NCBI RefSeq assembly: GCF_001314225.1
Contig: NZ_CP012697.1
Coordinates: 3,596,001-3,660,000 of the forward strand
DNA length: 64,000 nucleotides
Direction: 5' to 3'
DNA from: Microbacterium sp. No. 7
Lineage (GTDB): Bacteria; Actinomycetota; Actinomycetes; Actinomycetales; Microbacteriaceae
This document shows, piece after piece, positions 51,245 to 59,543 of the stretch. Position numbers and translations under genes: made by a program. Position 1 is the stretch's first letter; each line of letters opens with the position of its first letter. The notes under the pieces are model-generated. The model had not been told where the DNA came from and searched no databases. It saw only the letters and a program-made list of their open reading frames with translations.

Positions 51245-52212
51245 AGTCTCACCCGCTCCATCACCACGAGGAAGGCGCCGGCCGCGAGCACCGCCGCGAC
51301 GATCCACGGGCCGGGGGCGTCGGTCTCGACGGCCTGCGGCTTGCCGCGCAGCTCGGCGATCGCCTCGCGCCGCACGTCGGCGACGACCTTGTCGATCGTG
51401 TCCGACGCGGCGAGGTCGTATCCGCGGCCGCCCGTCGACTGGGCCGCGGCGACGAGCTGATACGCGGGGTCACCGTAGGAGGCGTCGGGGTTGATCGCAT
51501 AGACCCGCACGCCGTGATCGGCCGCATAGGCCGCCGCCTCCTCGAGCGTCACGATCGTGCCGTCGCCCGAGTAGTTGTCGGTCGCGAGGATCACCGACCT
51601 CGAGCGGTCGAGGTCGGGCTGGTCGAAGTGCAGGACGCACGCGGCCAAGCCGTCGCCGATGAGCGACGACGACGGTCCCAGATGCGTGCCCGCGTGCATC
51701 TCGCGGCTGTTCCCCGCGGCCGCGAGATCGCCCAGCTGCCGCTGCACGTAGGCGCTGTCGCTCGTGAGCGGGAACACCTGCACGGCCGAGCCGTCGAAGA
51801 TCGTGAGGCCCACGCGCTCGCCCCGGAACTCGGCCGCGAGACCGGCGAACATCGTGAGGAGGTCGTGGTTCACCTCGGCCATCGAGCCGGACACGTCGAG
51901 GCACAGCACGATGTCGCGGTGCGAGGCGACGGGGTCGACGGTGCGCACCGACTGCGGGCGCGCGACGAGCACGCCGGTGACGATCACGGCCCCCGCGCCG
52001 AGGGCGAGCACGGCCGTGAGCGCGACGATGCGGCGGCGCACCGTGCGCTGGAACGCGGGCAGCGCCCGCACCCGCTCGGCCCGCGCCACGGCGGCCGCCG
52101 CGCCGCCGCGCCGGGCGCGCGAGGTCCACAGGCCGATCGCCGCGCCGACGAGCAGCGTGAGGACGAGCGCCCCGAGCACGGCGACGAGCGCCCATCCCTG
52201 CGCTAGCGCCAT
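51241..52212 (-). CDS. VWA-domain membrane protein (BatA/B-like), 2
   Basis: A 323-aa protein with two N-terminal helices (WALVAVLGALVLTLLVGAAIGLW and VALTAVLALGAGAVIVTGVLVA), a VWA domain with an intact MIDAS (CLDVSGSMAEVNHD, plus VGLTIFDGSAVQVF and ILATDNYSGDGT), and a C-terminal helix. With its neighbour it makes the BatA/BatB pair, thought to sense or chaperone envelope complexes. Start ATG at 52212; overlaps the next gene upstream by 10 nt. Confidence 0.88.
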   Translation of the reverse strand: MALAQGWALVAVLGALVLTLLVGAAIGLWTSRARRGGAAAAVARAERVRALPAFQRTVRRRIVALTAVLALGAGAVIVTGVLVARPQSVRTVDPVASHRDIVLCLDVSGSMAEVNHDLLTMFAGLAAEFRGERVGLTIFDGSAVQVFPLTSDSAYVQRQLGDLAAAGNSREMHAGTHLGPSSSLIGDGLAACVLHFDQPDLDRSRSVILATDNYSGDGTIVTLEEAAAYAADHGVRVYAINPDASYGDPAYQLVAAAQSTGGRGYDLAASDTIDKVVADVRREAIAELRGKPQAVETDAPGPWIVAAVLAAGAFLVVMERVRL

Positions 52213-52694
52213 GTGTTCACCACCCGCCGCGCCGCGGAGACGGCCGTGCGCACCGAGCGCGACGGCCTCTCCTCGAAGGAGCCGGGGTAGAAGCTCTTCC
52301 GCATCGCGTCGACGAGCGACGGGTGCACGCCGCGCGCGCGGAGCTCCGAGAGGGTGAGCACGGGCGCCTCGAGCCCCGAGTGCTCGTTGACGTACTGACG
52401 CACGAGGCGGCTCAGCTCGAGGTGGGCGGCGCGCTTGTCGAGCTGCCCCTTCTTGTGCAGGATCTCGACGAGGTCGATGCGCGCGAGGTACTCCGAGCGC
52501 AGCGTCTGCGGCGCCGGCGCGACCGGCTGCGCGGGCGCCGCGACCTCGGCGGGCGGCGGGGCGGCCGGCGGCTCGGGGCGCCGGCGCAGGAGGAGCCACG
52601 CGACGACCAGGAGCGCCGCGATCGCCACGAGCAGCCACACGAGCCAGACGGGGCCGTACTGCGCGGGCGGATAGAACTGCTCAGACCCGGACAC
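52203..52694 (-). CDS. Small single-helix membrane protein of the Bat-type operon (DUF4381-like)
   Basis: A 163-aa protein: helix near residues 15-36 (VWLVWLLVAIAALLVVAWLLL), a Pro/Ala-rich linker, and a cytoplasmic helical domain (EYLARIDLVEILHKKGQLDKRAAHLELSRLVRQYV). The position between DUF58 and VWA genes and the layout match the DUF4381-type proteins of such operons, but similarity is only structural in kind. Overlaps both neighbours. Confidence 0.7.
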   Translation of the reverse strand: MSGSEQFYPPAQYGPVWLVWLLVAIAALLVVAWLLLRRRPEPPAAPPPAEVAAPAQPVAPAPQTLRSEYLARIDLVEILHKKGQLDKRAAHLELSRLVRQYVNEHSGLEAPVLTLSELRARGVHPSLVDAMRKSFYPGSFEERPSRSVRTAVSAARRVVNTWR

Positions 52695-53580
52695 GCGACC
52701 TCCGGTGCAGCATGCGCAGGATCTCCAGGATCGCGTGGTCGTGGCCGGTGAGCCGCGCGTGGCTCACGTGCTGCGACGCCAGCAGCGCCTCGCGACGCTC
52801 CTGGTCGGCCGCGTCGAGCGCGCGCAGCTGCGCGACGAGCTCGGCGTCGCCGTGCACGAACGACGGCAGCATCCACCCGGAGTCGACGTCGGCCCGCGGG
52901 CCGCGCACCGCGGCATCCTTGACCGGCTCGGCGTCGGCGACGGTGACCCACAGCAGGTCGTGCTGCGCCCGCAGGCGGCGCACGAGCCGCGCCATCTCGT
53001 CGGTCACGGGCGACTCGTCGGTGACGACCACGACCACCATCCGTCGCGTCACGGTGCGCGTCACGTCGGCGAGCACCGCGTCGAGCGCGCTCGCGCCGTG
53101 CGGGTCGGCCAGGTCGCGGTCGACGCTGCGCAGCAGGCGCTCGAGCGAGCCCTCGTCGCCGCCCGGCGGGAGCCGCCGCACGAGACCCGCGCAGCCCGAG
53201 ACGAGCGCGACGTCGTCGCCGTGCCGCAGCGAGAGCAGGCCGATGACGCCGATCGCGAGCACCGCGAGCTCGTGCTTGGGCCGCTCGTCGCGCGCGAGCG
53301 CCGACATGCGGCGGCCCGTGTCGACCACGAAGAGCACCGTGTGCTTGCGCGGCACGCGGGAGCGCTTGACCATCGGCTCGCCCTGCCGGGCGGTCGCGCG
53401 CCACTCGATGTCGCGCACGAGATCGCCGTGCTGGTAGGGCCGCAGGTCTTCGAAGTCGTGGCTGCGACCCAGCTGCAGCGACGGATGCGAGCCGTCGAGC
53501 GCGTGGATCGACCGCAGCCACGACCGGACGAAGAGCTTGCTCTTCACCCTCGTGATCAGGCTCGTGGAGGCGGCGGGCAT
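52681..53580 (-). CDS. DUF58 protein
   Basis: A 299-aa cytoplasmic protein with the diagnostic DUF58 block DFEDLRPYQHGDLVRDIEWRATARQGEPMVKR (near residues 40-72), followed by a VWA-like fold FVVDTGRRMSALARDERP, where the aspartate metal ligand is kept. Members work with MoxR ATPases. It follows the moxR gene by 5 bp. Start ATG at 53580 taken because the upstream frame in moxR antisense is not coding. Confidence 0.9.
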   Translation of the reverse strand: MPAASTSLITRVKSKLFVRSWLRSIHALDGSHPSLQLGRSHDFEDLRPYQHGDLVRDIEWRATARQGEPMVKRSRVPRKHTVLFVVDTGRRMSALARDERPKHELAVLAIGVIGLLSLRHGDDVALVSGCAGLVRRLPPGGDEGSLERLLRSVDRDLADPHGASALDAVLADVTRTVTRRMVVVVVTDESPVTDEMARLVRRLRAQHDLLWVTVADAEPVKDAAVRGPRADVDSGWMLPSFVHGDAELVAQLRALDAADQERREALLASQHVSHARLTGHDHAILEILRMLHRRSRVRV

Positions 53581-53585
53581 GGGGA

Positions 53586-54620
53586 CTACGGGGCGGGGAC
53601 GGCGCCGAACACGTCGTCGATGATGTCCTCGCTGCGCACGCCCTCGGCATCCGCCTCGAAGGTGAGCAGCACGCGGTGGCGCAGCACGACGTGCCGCAGG
53701 GCGTGCACGTCGTCGGGCGTCACGTGCTGGCGGCCGTCGATGAGCGCGAGGGCGCGCGCGGCCCGCAGGAAGGCGATCGTCGCGCGCGGGCTCGCGCCGT
53801 ACTTGATGAGCCGGCCGCGCTGCTCGCCGATGTAGGGCGCGGGGTTGCGGGTCACGTAGACGAGCTGCACGATGTAGTTGCGGATCGCGTCGTCGACGTA
53901 GACGCGGCCCGCGATGCCCTGCAGGAAGGCGATGTCGTCGAGGTCGACGGTCGCGCTCACGTGGTGGGTGGCGTCGAGCACGCCCGAGTCGACGCGCTCC
54001 AGGATCTGCAGCTCCTCGGCCGGACTCGGGTAGTCGACGATCTCCTTGAGCAGGAAGCGGTCCATCTGCGCCTCGGGCAGCTCGTAGGTGCCCTCCTGCT
54101 CGATGGGGTTCTGCGTCGCGATCACGAGGAACGGCTTCGGGAGCGGGAAGACCTCGCCGCCGATCGTCGTCTGCCGCTCCTGCATCGCCTCGAGCATCGC
54201 CGACTGGGTCTTGGCGCTGGAGCGGTTGATCTCGTCGAGCAGCACGAAGTTGGCGTGCACGGGGCCCAGCACGGTGCGGAACGTGCCGTTCGCGGCGTCG
54301 TAGATCTGGCTGCCGGTGATGTCGCTCGGCAGCACGTCGGGCGTGCACTGGATGCGCTTGAACTGCGCCTTGACGGTGTCGGCGAGCGTGCTCGCGGCCG
54401 TCGTCTTCGCGAGGCCCGGCACGCTCTCCAGCAGCACGTGCCCGTCGGCGACGAGCGCCACGAGCAGGCTCGTGCGCAACCGCTCCTGGCCGACGACCTT
54501 CGCCGAGTACGCCGCGGAGACGGCCGAGATGATCTTCGTGGCGCGCGACAGGTCCGACCGGCCGATGTCGCCGATGCGGGCCTTCACACGATCGGCGAAC
54601 GAGGACGTGTGAGAGGTCAT
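53586..54620 (-). CDS. MoxR-family AAA+ ATPase
   Basis: A 344-aa AAA+ chaperone that leads the Bat-type operon. Motifs: Walker A-like SVPGLAKTTAASTL (GLAKT, normal for MoxR), Walker B FVLLDEINRSSAKTQSAML, MEAMQERQTTIGG, sensor 1 VIATQNPIEQEGTYELPEAQMDRFL and sensor 2 PRATIAFLRAARALA. The ATG at 54620 (MTSHTSSF) is preferred over the upstream in-frame start at 54650. Divergent from the DNA glycosylase gene, with a class III palindrome in between. Confidence 0.93.
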   Translation of the reverse strand: MTSHTSSFADRVKARIGDIGRSDLSRATKIISAVSAAYSAKVVGQERLRTSLLVALVADGHVLLESVPGLAKTTAASTLADTVKAQFKRIQCTPDVLPSDITGSQIYDAANGTFRTVLGPVHANFVLLDEINRSSAKTQSAMLEAMQERQTTIGGEVFPLPKPFLVIATQNPIEQEGTYELPEAQMDRFLLKEIVDYPSPAEELQILERVDSGVLDATHHVSATVDLDDIAFLQGIAGRVYVDDAIRNYIVQLVYVTRNPAPYIGEQRGRLIKYGASPRATIAFLRAARALALIDGRQHVTPDDVHALRHVVLRHRVLLTFEADAEGVRSEDIIDDVFGAVPAP

Positions 54621-54709
54621 TGCATTCCTTCGCGATCGGTGGCCCGCCATCCACCCTAACCGCGCCCCCGGACACGCCCCGAGCCCGGCCTTGTTGCGTC
54701 AACCCGTTG

Positions 54710-54770
54710 CTTCAACCGCGGCATTGTGCGGGTGCCACGCGCGAGCACCCGCACAATGCCGCGGTTGAAG
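54710..54770. repeat. Intergenic palindrome, class III, in a divergent region
   Basis: A perfect 26-bp inverted repeat (54710-54735 with 54745-54770, 9-nt loop) sharing the CCGCGGCATTGTGCGGGT core with 42926-42988. It lies between divergent genes (moxR and the glycosylase), where a terminator is not expected. Confidence 0.85.
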
Positions 54771-54822
54771 TTGAAGGCGGGGCGGGGGCGAGGACGTCGG
54801 CGGGGGCACGTACGGTAGGCGC

Positions 54823-55698
54823 ATGGAGCAACGGCCGCGCGAGACCGAGCTGCGCGTCGCGATCGACGTGCGGCGCGCGGTGCGGCGGCAGCAACGCGGC
54901 CCCCGCGACCCGGCGCAGTGCGAGCACGACGGCGTGATCTGGCGGGCGAGCCGCACGCCCGAGGGCGTCGCGACCCTCGCGCTGCGCATCGGACGCGCCC
55001 GCGTGCGCGCCGCGGCGTGGGGCCCCGGCGCCGCGTGGGCGCTCGACCAGCTGCCGCGGCTGTGCGGGCAGGCCGACAGCGTCGAGGGCTTCGACGCGTC
55101 GCGGCATCCGCTCATCGCGGAGACGCACCGCCGGCATCCCGACCTGCGCCTCGGCGCGACCGATCTCGTCTTCGACGCGCTCGCGGGGGCGATCATCGAG
55201 CAGAAGGTCACGGGCCTGCAGGCCTTCGGGGCGTGGCGGTCGCTGCTCACGTGGTGCGGCGAGCGCGCCCCCGGACCGACCCCCGTGCCGCTGTTCGCCC
55301 CGCCCGCCGACTGGCGGCGCATCCCCAGCTGGACGTGGCATCGCGCCGGCGTGGAGCCGCCGCAGTCGCGCACGATCGTGGAGGCCTCCCGCCGCCGCGC
55401 CGCGATCGAGCGCGGCGGCGACCCGGCGGCCGTGCGCGGCATCGGCGCGTGGACGGTCGCCGAGATGCGCATCCGCGCGCTCGGAGACCCGGACGCCGTG
55501 AGCGTCGGCGACTACCACCTCGCGCACGAGGTGGGGTTCGCGCTCACCGGCGGTCGCGTCGACGACGACGGGATGCTCGAGCTGCTGGAGCCGTGGCGCG
55601 GCCACCGCCAGCGCGTCATCCAGCTCATCGGACTCAGCGGCGTGCACGAGCCGCGCCGCGGGCCGCGGCTGCACCCCGAGGACCACCGATCGCGCTGA
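54823..55698 (+). CDS. DNA-3-methyladenine glycosylase family protein (AlkA-like)
   Basis: A 291-aa HhH-GPD base-excision glycosylase. The helix-hairpin-helix is AVRGIGAWTVAEMRIRALGDPDAVSVGDYHLA, with the catalytic Asp in GDYHLA; the IIEQKVTGLQAF helix, typical of the AlkA group, lies near residue 125. It removes alkylated bases from DNA. The family's beta-barrel-like N terminus is present (residues 5-110). The ATG at 54823 is the only well-placed start. Confidence 0.9.
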   Translation: MEQRPRETELRVAIDVRRAVRRQQRGPRDPAQCEHDGVIWRASRTPEGVATLALRIGRARVRAAAWGPGAAWALDQLPRLCGQADSVEGFDASRHPLIAETHRRHPDLRLGATDLVFDALAGAIIEQKVTGLQAFGAWRSLLTWCGERAPGPTPVPLFAPPADWRRIPSWTWHRAGVEPPQSRTIVEASRRRAAIERGGDPAAVRGIGAWTVAEMRIRALGDPDAVSVGDYHLAHEVGFALTGGRVDDDGMLELLEPWRGHRQRVIQLIGLSGVHEPRRGPRLHPEDHRSR

Positions 55699-55758
55699 CC
55701 CCGTTGTGGATGTCGGAGGGGCGCGCGACACTGGTGCTGGCACCGGAAGGAGGGCATC

Positions 55759-56181
55759 ATGCCCCTGAGTCTCAACCCCTACATCTCATTCAAGAACAGC
55801 GCCCGCGAAGCTCTCGAGTTCTACCAGTCCGTGCTCGGCGGCGAGCTGCAGATCGACGAGTTCAGCTCGTTCCCCGACATGGCCCCCGCGGGCGAGGAGA
55901 GCCTCGTCATGCACGGCCAGCTCACGACGGACGACGGGCTCGTGCTCATGGCGTCCGACACGCCCAGCAGCATGCCGTACTCGCCGCCCGGCGGCATCTC
56001 GGTGTCGCTCAGCGGCGACGACGCCGAGCGCCTGCAGGCGGCCTGGGACGGCCTCGCCGAGGGCGGCGCGGTCATCGAGCCCTATCAGACGCCGCCGTGG
56101 GGCGGCACGTTCGGCATGCTCACCGACAGGTTCGGCGTCGTGTGGATGGTCGCCTACTGGGGCGAGCAGCCGGAGGGGTGA
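55759..56181 (+). CDS. VOC-family protein, PhnB-like
   Basis: A 140-aa vicinal-oxygen-chelate fold protein of the PhnB/YdcE-like type: NPYISFKNSAREALEFYQSVLGGEL, then SLVMHGQLTTDDGLVLMASDTP and GGTFGMLTDRFGVVWMV. Such proteins are dimeric and include dioxygenase-like and resistance proteins. Activity is unknown; a likely enzyme partner is not adjacent. Ribosome site GGAAGGAGG precedes the ATG. Confidence 0.9.
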   Translation: MPLSLNPYISFKNSAREALEFYQSVLGGELQIDEFSSFPDMAPAGEESLVMHGQLTTDDGLVLMASDTPSSMPYSPPGGISVSLSGDDAERLQAAWDGLAEGGAVIEPYQTPPWGGTFGMLTDRFGVVWMVAYWGEQPEG

Positions 56182-56200
56182 CGCGCCCGCCGCGCGATCG

Positions 56201-56229
56201 ACGCCGCGCCGGCTGAGCCGGCGCGGCGT
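56201..56229 (+). terminator. Hairpin after the VOC gene
   Basis: A 12-bp GC stem (56201-56212 with 56218-56229, ACGCCGCGCCGG) and a 5-nt loop beginning 20 nt after the stop, followed by TTCTCCTG. The remaining gap to 56461 is very GC-rich, with small inverted words but no gene recognised. Confidence 0.7.
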
Positions 56230-56461
56230 TCTCCTGCCCGCCGCGTCTGTCCGCCGCATCTGTCCGCCGCATCCTCGCGCCTTCGCAGGAGCCCGCGGCC
56301 GTGCGCCGTGCAGGACGAATCGCGGATGCCGGGCGCCCCGCCGGGCGCGCAGGCCCGCGGGCCGGGTCTCTCCTGCACCGTGCACGGGAGGACCCGCCGC
56401 GCGGGAGAACGGGAGCGGCGGGCCCCGGCATCCGCGTCCGGCGCTCGCTACACTCCGAGGC

Positions 56462-57211
56462 GTGACCCCGGAGCCGCACTGGATCTCGACCGTCGTCGCG
56501 ATCGGCGTTCTCGCGGCCGTCGCGACGGCGGCCCTCGCGGTGTTCGGCGTGCGATCGCCGTGGGCGCCCGCGGCGGCGATCGCGCGCGGCGTCGTGCAGC
56601 TCGCCGTGCTGAGCTTCGTGCTCACCGGCATCATCGCCGAGCCCGGCTGGATCGCGCTCGCACTCGTCGTGATGTTCGTGGTCGCGGCGTCCGTCGGCGC
56701 GCGGCGCATGGGCTGGTCGATGCGCGCGTTCGCGATCTGCGCCTCGGCGATCGGGCTCGGCGTCGGCGTCGCGCTCACCGTCGTCTTCGTCACCCGCGCG
56801 CTCGAGTTCTCGCCCCGCTACGTGCTCGCGGTCGGCGCGATCGTGATCGGCAACGCCATGACGGTCGCCACGCTGACGGGGCGCCGGTTCACCGAGGCGG
56901 TCGCCGACCACTGGGACGAGGTCGAGGGCTGGCTGGCGCTCGGGGCCCGGCCGCGCATCGCCACGCTCGACCTCGCGCGGCGCAGCGTGCGCGACGCCCT
57001 CATCCCCTCCATCGACCAGACCCGCACGACCGGGCTCGTCGTGCTGCCGGGCGCGTTCGTCGGCGCGATCTTCGGAGGCCTCTCGCCGCTGGAGGCGGGA
57101 CGTTTTCAGATCATCGTGCTCGCAGCGATCATGGCGGCCGGAGCGCTCACCGCCGTGACGGTGGTCCTGTGGCTGGGGCCCGTGCGCACGAAACGATTTT
57201 TGTCTTCTTGA
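56462..57211 (+). CDS. ABC-type iron export permease, FetB/YbbM family (UPF0014)
   Basis: A 249-aa membrane protein with about seven helices. The family block is RGVVQLAVLSFVLTGIIAEPGW early and SIDQTRTTGLVVLPGAFVGAIFGGLSPLEAGRFQIIVL late, which marks FetB. In E. coli FetA (ATPase) and FetB export iron and protect from oxidative stress. No FetA ATPase gene is adjacent here. The GTG at 56462 is the start. It is followed after about 80 bp by the DtxR-box region of the siderophore operon. Confidence 0.88.
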   Translation: MTPEPHWISTVVAIGVLAAVATAALAVFGVRSPWAPAAAIARGVVQLAVLSFVLTGIIAEPGWIALALVVMFVVAASVGARRMGWSMRAFAICASAIGLGVGVALTVVFVTRALEFSPRYVLAVGAIVIGNAMTVATLTGRRFTEAVADHWDEVEGWLALGARPRIATLDLARRSVRDALIPSIDQTRTTGLVVLPGAFVGAIFGGLSPLEAGRFQIIVLAAIMAAGALTAVTVVLWLGPVRTKRFLSS

Positions 57212-57288
57212 TCAGGATTTCTGCACATCGCACACGTTTCTCGGCTGGAAATCCGAGACAGGAGAGGCTAGCCTCGTCATCGCGCCCC

Positions 57289-57307
57289 TTAGGTAGTCCT
57301 TACCTAA
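57289..57307 (+). promoter_or_regulatory. DtxR/IdeR-type iron box
   Basis: TTAGGTAGTCCTTACCTAA matches the 19-bp DtxR/IdeR operator TTAGGTTAGSCTWACCTWA at nearly every position and is an inverted repeat. It sits 89 nt before the binding-protein start, where iron-loaded repressor would block transcription of the siderophore operon. Confidence 0.85.
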
Positions 57308-57395
57308 AAATGCGGGTGCCAACGGCGGCCCGCAGGCGCTCCCTCAGTGTTCGCGCGTTCGCGCCGATCCCCACACACCCAGAGGAGGCACAGCA

Positions 57396-58424
57396 ATGTC
57401 CCTGACCCGTCCCACCGCCACGTCCCGCCCCATCGCGACGCTGGCACTCGTCGCCGCGTCGGCTCTCCTGCTCGCCGGCTGCTCCGGCAACGCCGAGCCC
57501 GCCGGCACCGACAGCGAGTCGGCCCCGGCCGCCTCCGACGAGAGCTACTACCCCATCACGGTCACCGACATGGCCGGCAACGAGGTGACGATCGAGAGCG
57601 CCGACAGCGTCGGCATCACCGACAACCGCTTCTTCCAGCTCGCCGCCGACTGGGACCTCCCCGTCACCGTCGCGCCGCGCGATCTGATGAGCCCGAACAA
57701 CCCGCTGGTCGACGACGAGTCGATCCTCAACACCGGCACGCACCGCGAGCCCGACTTCGAGCAGTTCGTCGCCGCCGACCCCGACGTCATCATCAACGGC
57801 TACCGCTACAGCGGCGAGACCGCCGACGGCGTGAAGGAGGCCGCTCCCGACGCCGCGTTCATCGACATGACGGGCCCCGAGGACCAGACGGTCGACGAGT
57901 ACGTGACCCAGAGCGTGACCCTCATGGGCGAGATCTTCAACAAGGAGGCCGAGGCCCAGGCCATCCTCGACCAGTTCCACGCGGCGATCGACGACGCGAA
58001 GGCGGCCTACGACCCCGCGCTCACGGTCATGGGCCTCGTCACGGCGGGCGGCGAGATCAACTACTCGAACCCGTTCGACGGCCGCGGTGCGAGCGTCTTC
58101 TTCAGCCTGCTCGACCTCACGCCCGCGCTCGACACCGAGGGCTCGGAGAGCCACACGGGCGACAGCGTCTCGCTCGAGGCCCTCGCCGAGGCGAACGCCG
58201 ACGTGCTCATCGTGCTCGACCGCGACGCCGCCGTCTCGGAGGAGGGCGAGAAGGCCACGCCGGCCCTCGAGCTCATCAACGGCTCGGCCGCGCTCGCGAA
58301 CGTGCCCGCCGTGAAGAACCAGGCGATCTACGTCTTCCCGGCCGACTTCTACCTGACCGAGGACGTCTTCGCCTTCACCACGGTGCTCGAAGGCCTCACC
58401 GAGCTGTTCAGCAGCGCCAAGTGA
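57396..58424 (+). CDS. Siderophore ABC transporter substrate-binding lipoprotein (FatB/CeuE-like)
   Basis: Captures ferric siderophore outside the cell for the transporter encoded downstream. The 342-aa protein has a lipobox LLLAGC near residue 29, then a class III binding fold: YYPITVTDMAGNEVTIESADSVGI, a long backbone helix, and TPALELINGSAALANVPAVKNQAIYVFPADFY. The N-terminal motif DMAGNEV is the FatB/CeuE type, which binds catecholate or mixed siderophores. Iron regulation is predicted from the DtxR box upstream. A strong hairpin follows the gene. Confidence 0.9.
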   Translation: MSLTRPTATSRPIATLALVAASALLLAGCSGNAEPAGTDSESAPAASDESYYPITVTDMAGNEVTIESADSVGITDNRFFQLAADWDLPVTVAPRDLMSPNNPLVDDESILNTGTHREPDFEQFVAADPDVIINGYRYSGETADGVKEAAPDAAFIDMTGPEDQTVDEYVTQSVTLMGEIFNKEAEAQAILDQFHAAIDDAKAAYDPALTVMGLVTAGGEINYSNPFDGRGASVFFSLLDLTPALDTEGSESHTGDSVSLEALAEANADVLIVLDRDAAVSEEGEKATPALELINGSAALANVPAVKNQAIYVFPADFYLTEDVFAFTTVLEGLTELFSSAK

Positions 58425-58439
58425 CGCACTGACACGCAC

Positions 58440-58484
58440 GCAGGTCGCTGCCACGGCTCTCCGAGAACCGTGGCAGCGACCTGC
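58440..58484 (+). terminator. Intraoperonic hairpin (attenuator or mRNA stabiliser)
   Basis: A perfect 17-bp stem (58440-58456 with 58468-58484) and an 11-nt loop between the binding-protein and first permease genes, with no promoter sequence visible after it. It probably sets a higher level for the binding protein than for the permeases. Confidence 0.75.
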
Positions 58485-58505
58485 ATCTCCCCCGGGAATC
58501 CCGCC

Positions 58506-59543
58506 ATGTCCACTCAGACGCCCCCCGCACGACGTGTCACCAACGTCGACGCCCTCTCGTCCTCCGCCGCCGCGCGCACACGGTCGGGATGGCGCAGCGC
58601 CTGGCCGCTGCTCATCGCCGTCGTGCTCACGATCGGCCTCGTGATCGTCTCGATCTTCACGGGCGTCGCCGACATCACCGACACGACCGGCCGCGGCCAC
58701 GAGTTCCTCTGGATCACCCGCATCCCCCGCACCTCCGCGCTCATCCTCGCGGGCGCGAGCATGGCGATGGCCGGCCTCGTGATGCAGCTGATGACCCAGA
58801 ACCGCTTCGTCGAGCCGACGACCGTCGGCACGACCGAGTGGGCCGGCCTCGGGCTGCTCTTCACCTACATCGTCATGCCGTGGTCGGGCGTCTTCATGAA
58901 GATGGTCGTCGCGATCGTCTTCGCCTTCGTCGGCACGCTGATCTTCTTCGCCTTCCTGCGCCGGGTGACGCTGAAGTCCTCCCTCATCGTGCCGATCGTC
59001 GGCATCATGTTCGGCGCCGTCATCAGCGCCATCTCCACCTTCCTCGCCCTGCAGTTCAACTACCTCCAGGTGCTCGGCAGCTGGTTCATGGGCCGCTTCA
59101 CGAGCGTGGAGATCGGCCGCTACGAGCCGCTGTGGATCGTGCTGTTCGTCGCGGTGACCGTGTGGATCGTCGCCGACCGCTTCACCGTCGCGGGCCTCGG
59201 CAAGGACATCGCCACGAACGTCGGACTCAACTACGAGCGCGTCGTGCTGCTCGGCGTCGGGCTCGTCTCGCTCACCACGGGCGTCGTCACCGTCGTCATC
59301 GGTGCACTGCCGTTCCTCGGGCTCATCGTGCCGAACCTCGTGTCGATGATCCGCGGCGACGACCTGCGCACCAACCTGCCGTGGGTGTTCCTCACCGGCA
59401 TCTGGATCGTCACGGTGTGCGACCTCATCGGCCGCACGATCATCATGCCCTTCGAGGTGCCCATCTCGCTCGTGCTCGGCGTCGTGGGATCCGTCGTCTT
59501 CATCTTCATGCTGCTGCGCACAAGGAGGGCCAGTGCCCGCTGA
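58506..59543 (+). CDS. Iron-siderophore ABC permease, FecCD family 1 (FatD-like)
   Basis: A 345-aa permease with about nine helices. Typical blocks: ITRIPRTSALILAGASMAMAGLVMQLMTQN (the FecCD N-terminal signature), NRFVEPTTVGTTEWAGLGLL, and TVAGLGKDIATNVGLNYERV near the coupling loop. The ATG at 58506 is chosen over an in-frame start at 58470 that lies in the hairpin. Pairs with the permease at 59533, which overlaps its end by 11 nt. Confidence 0.92.
   Translation: MSTQTPPARRVTNVDALSSSAAARTRSGWRSAWPLLIAVVLTIGLVIVSIFTGVADITDTTGRGHEFLWITRIPRTSALILAGASMAMAGLVMQLMTQNRFVEPTTVGTTEWAGLGLLFTYIVMPWSGVFMKMVVAIVFAFVGTLIFFAFLRRVTLKSSLIVPIVGIMFGAVISAISTFLALQFNYLQVLGSWFMGRFTSVEIGRYEPLWIVLFVAVTVWIVADRFTVAGLGKDIATNVGLNYERVVLLGVGLVSLTTGVVTVVIGALPFLGLIVPNLVSMIRGDDLRTNLPWVFLTGIWIVTVCDLIGRTIIMPFEVPISLVLGVVGSVVFIFMLLRTRRASAR

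Noticed and set aside
58440..58484. Full transcription terminator dividing the siderophore operon
   Set aside because: The permease, ATPase and SIP genes have no promoter of their own in the 22 nt before the permease, so read-through is needed; attenuation or RNA processing fits better.
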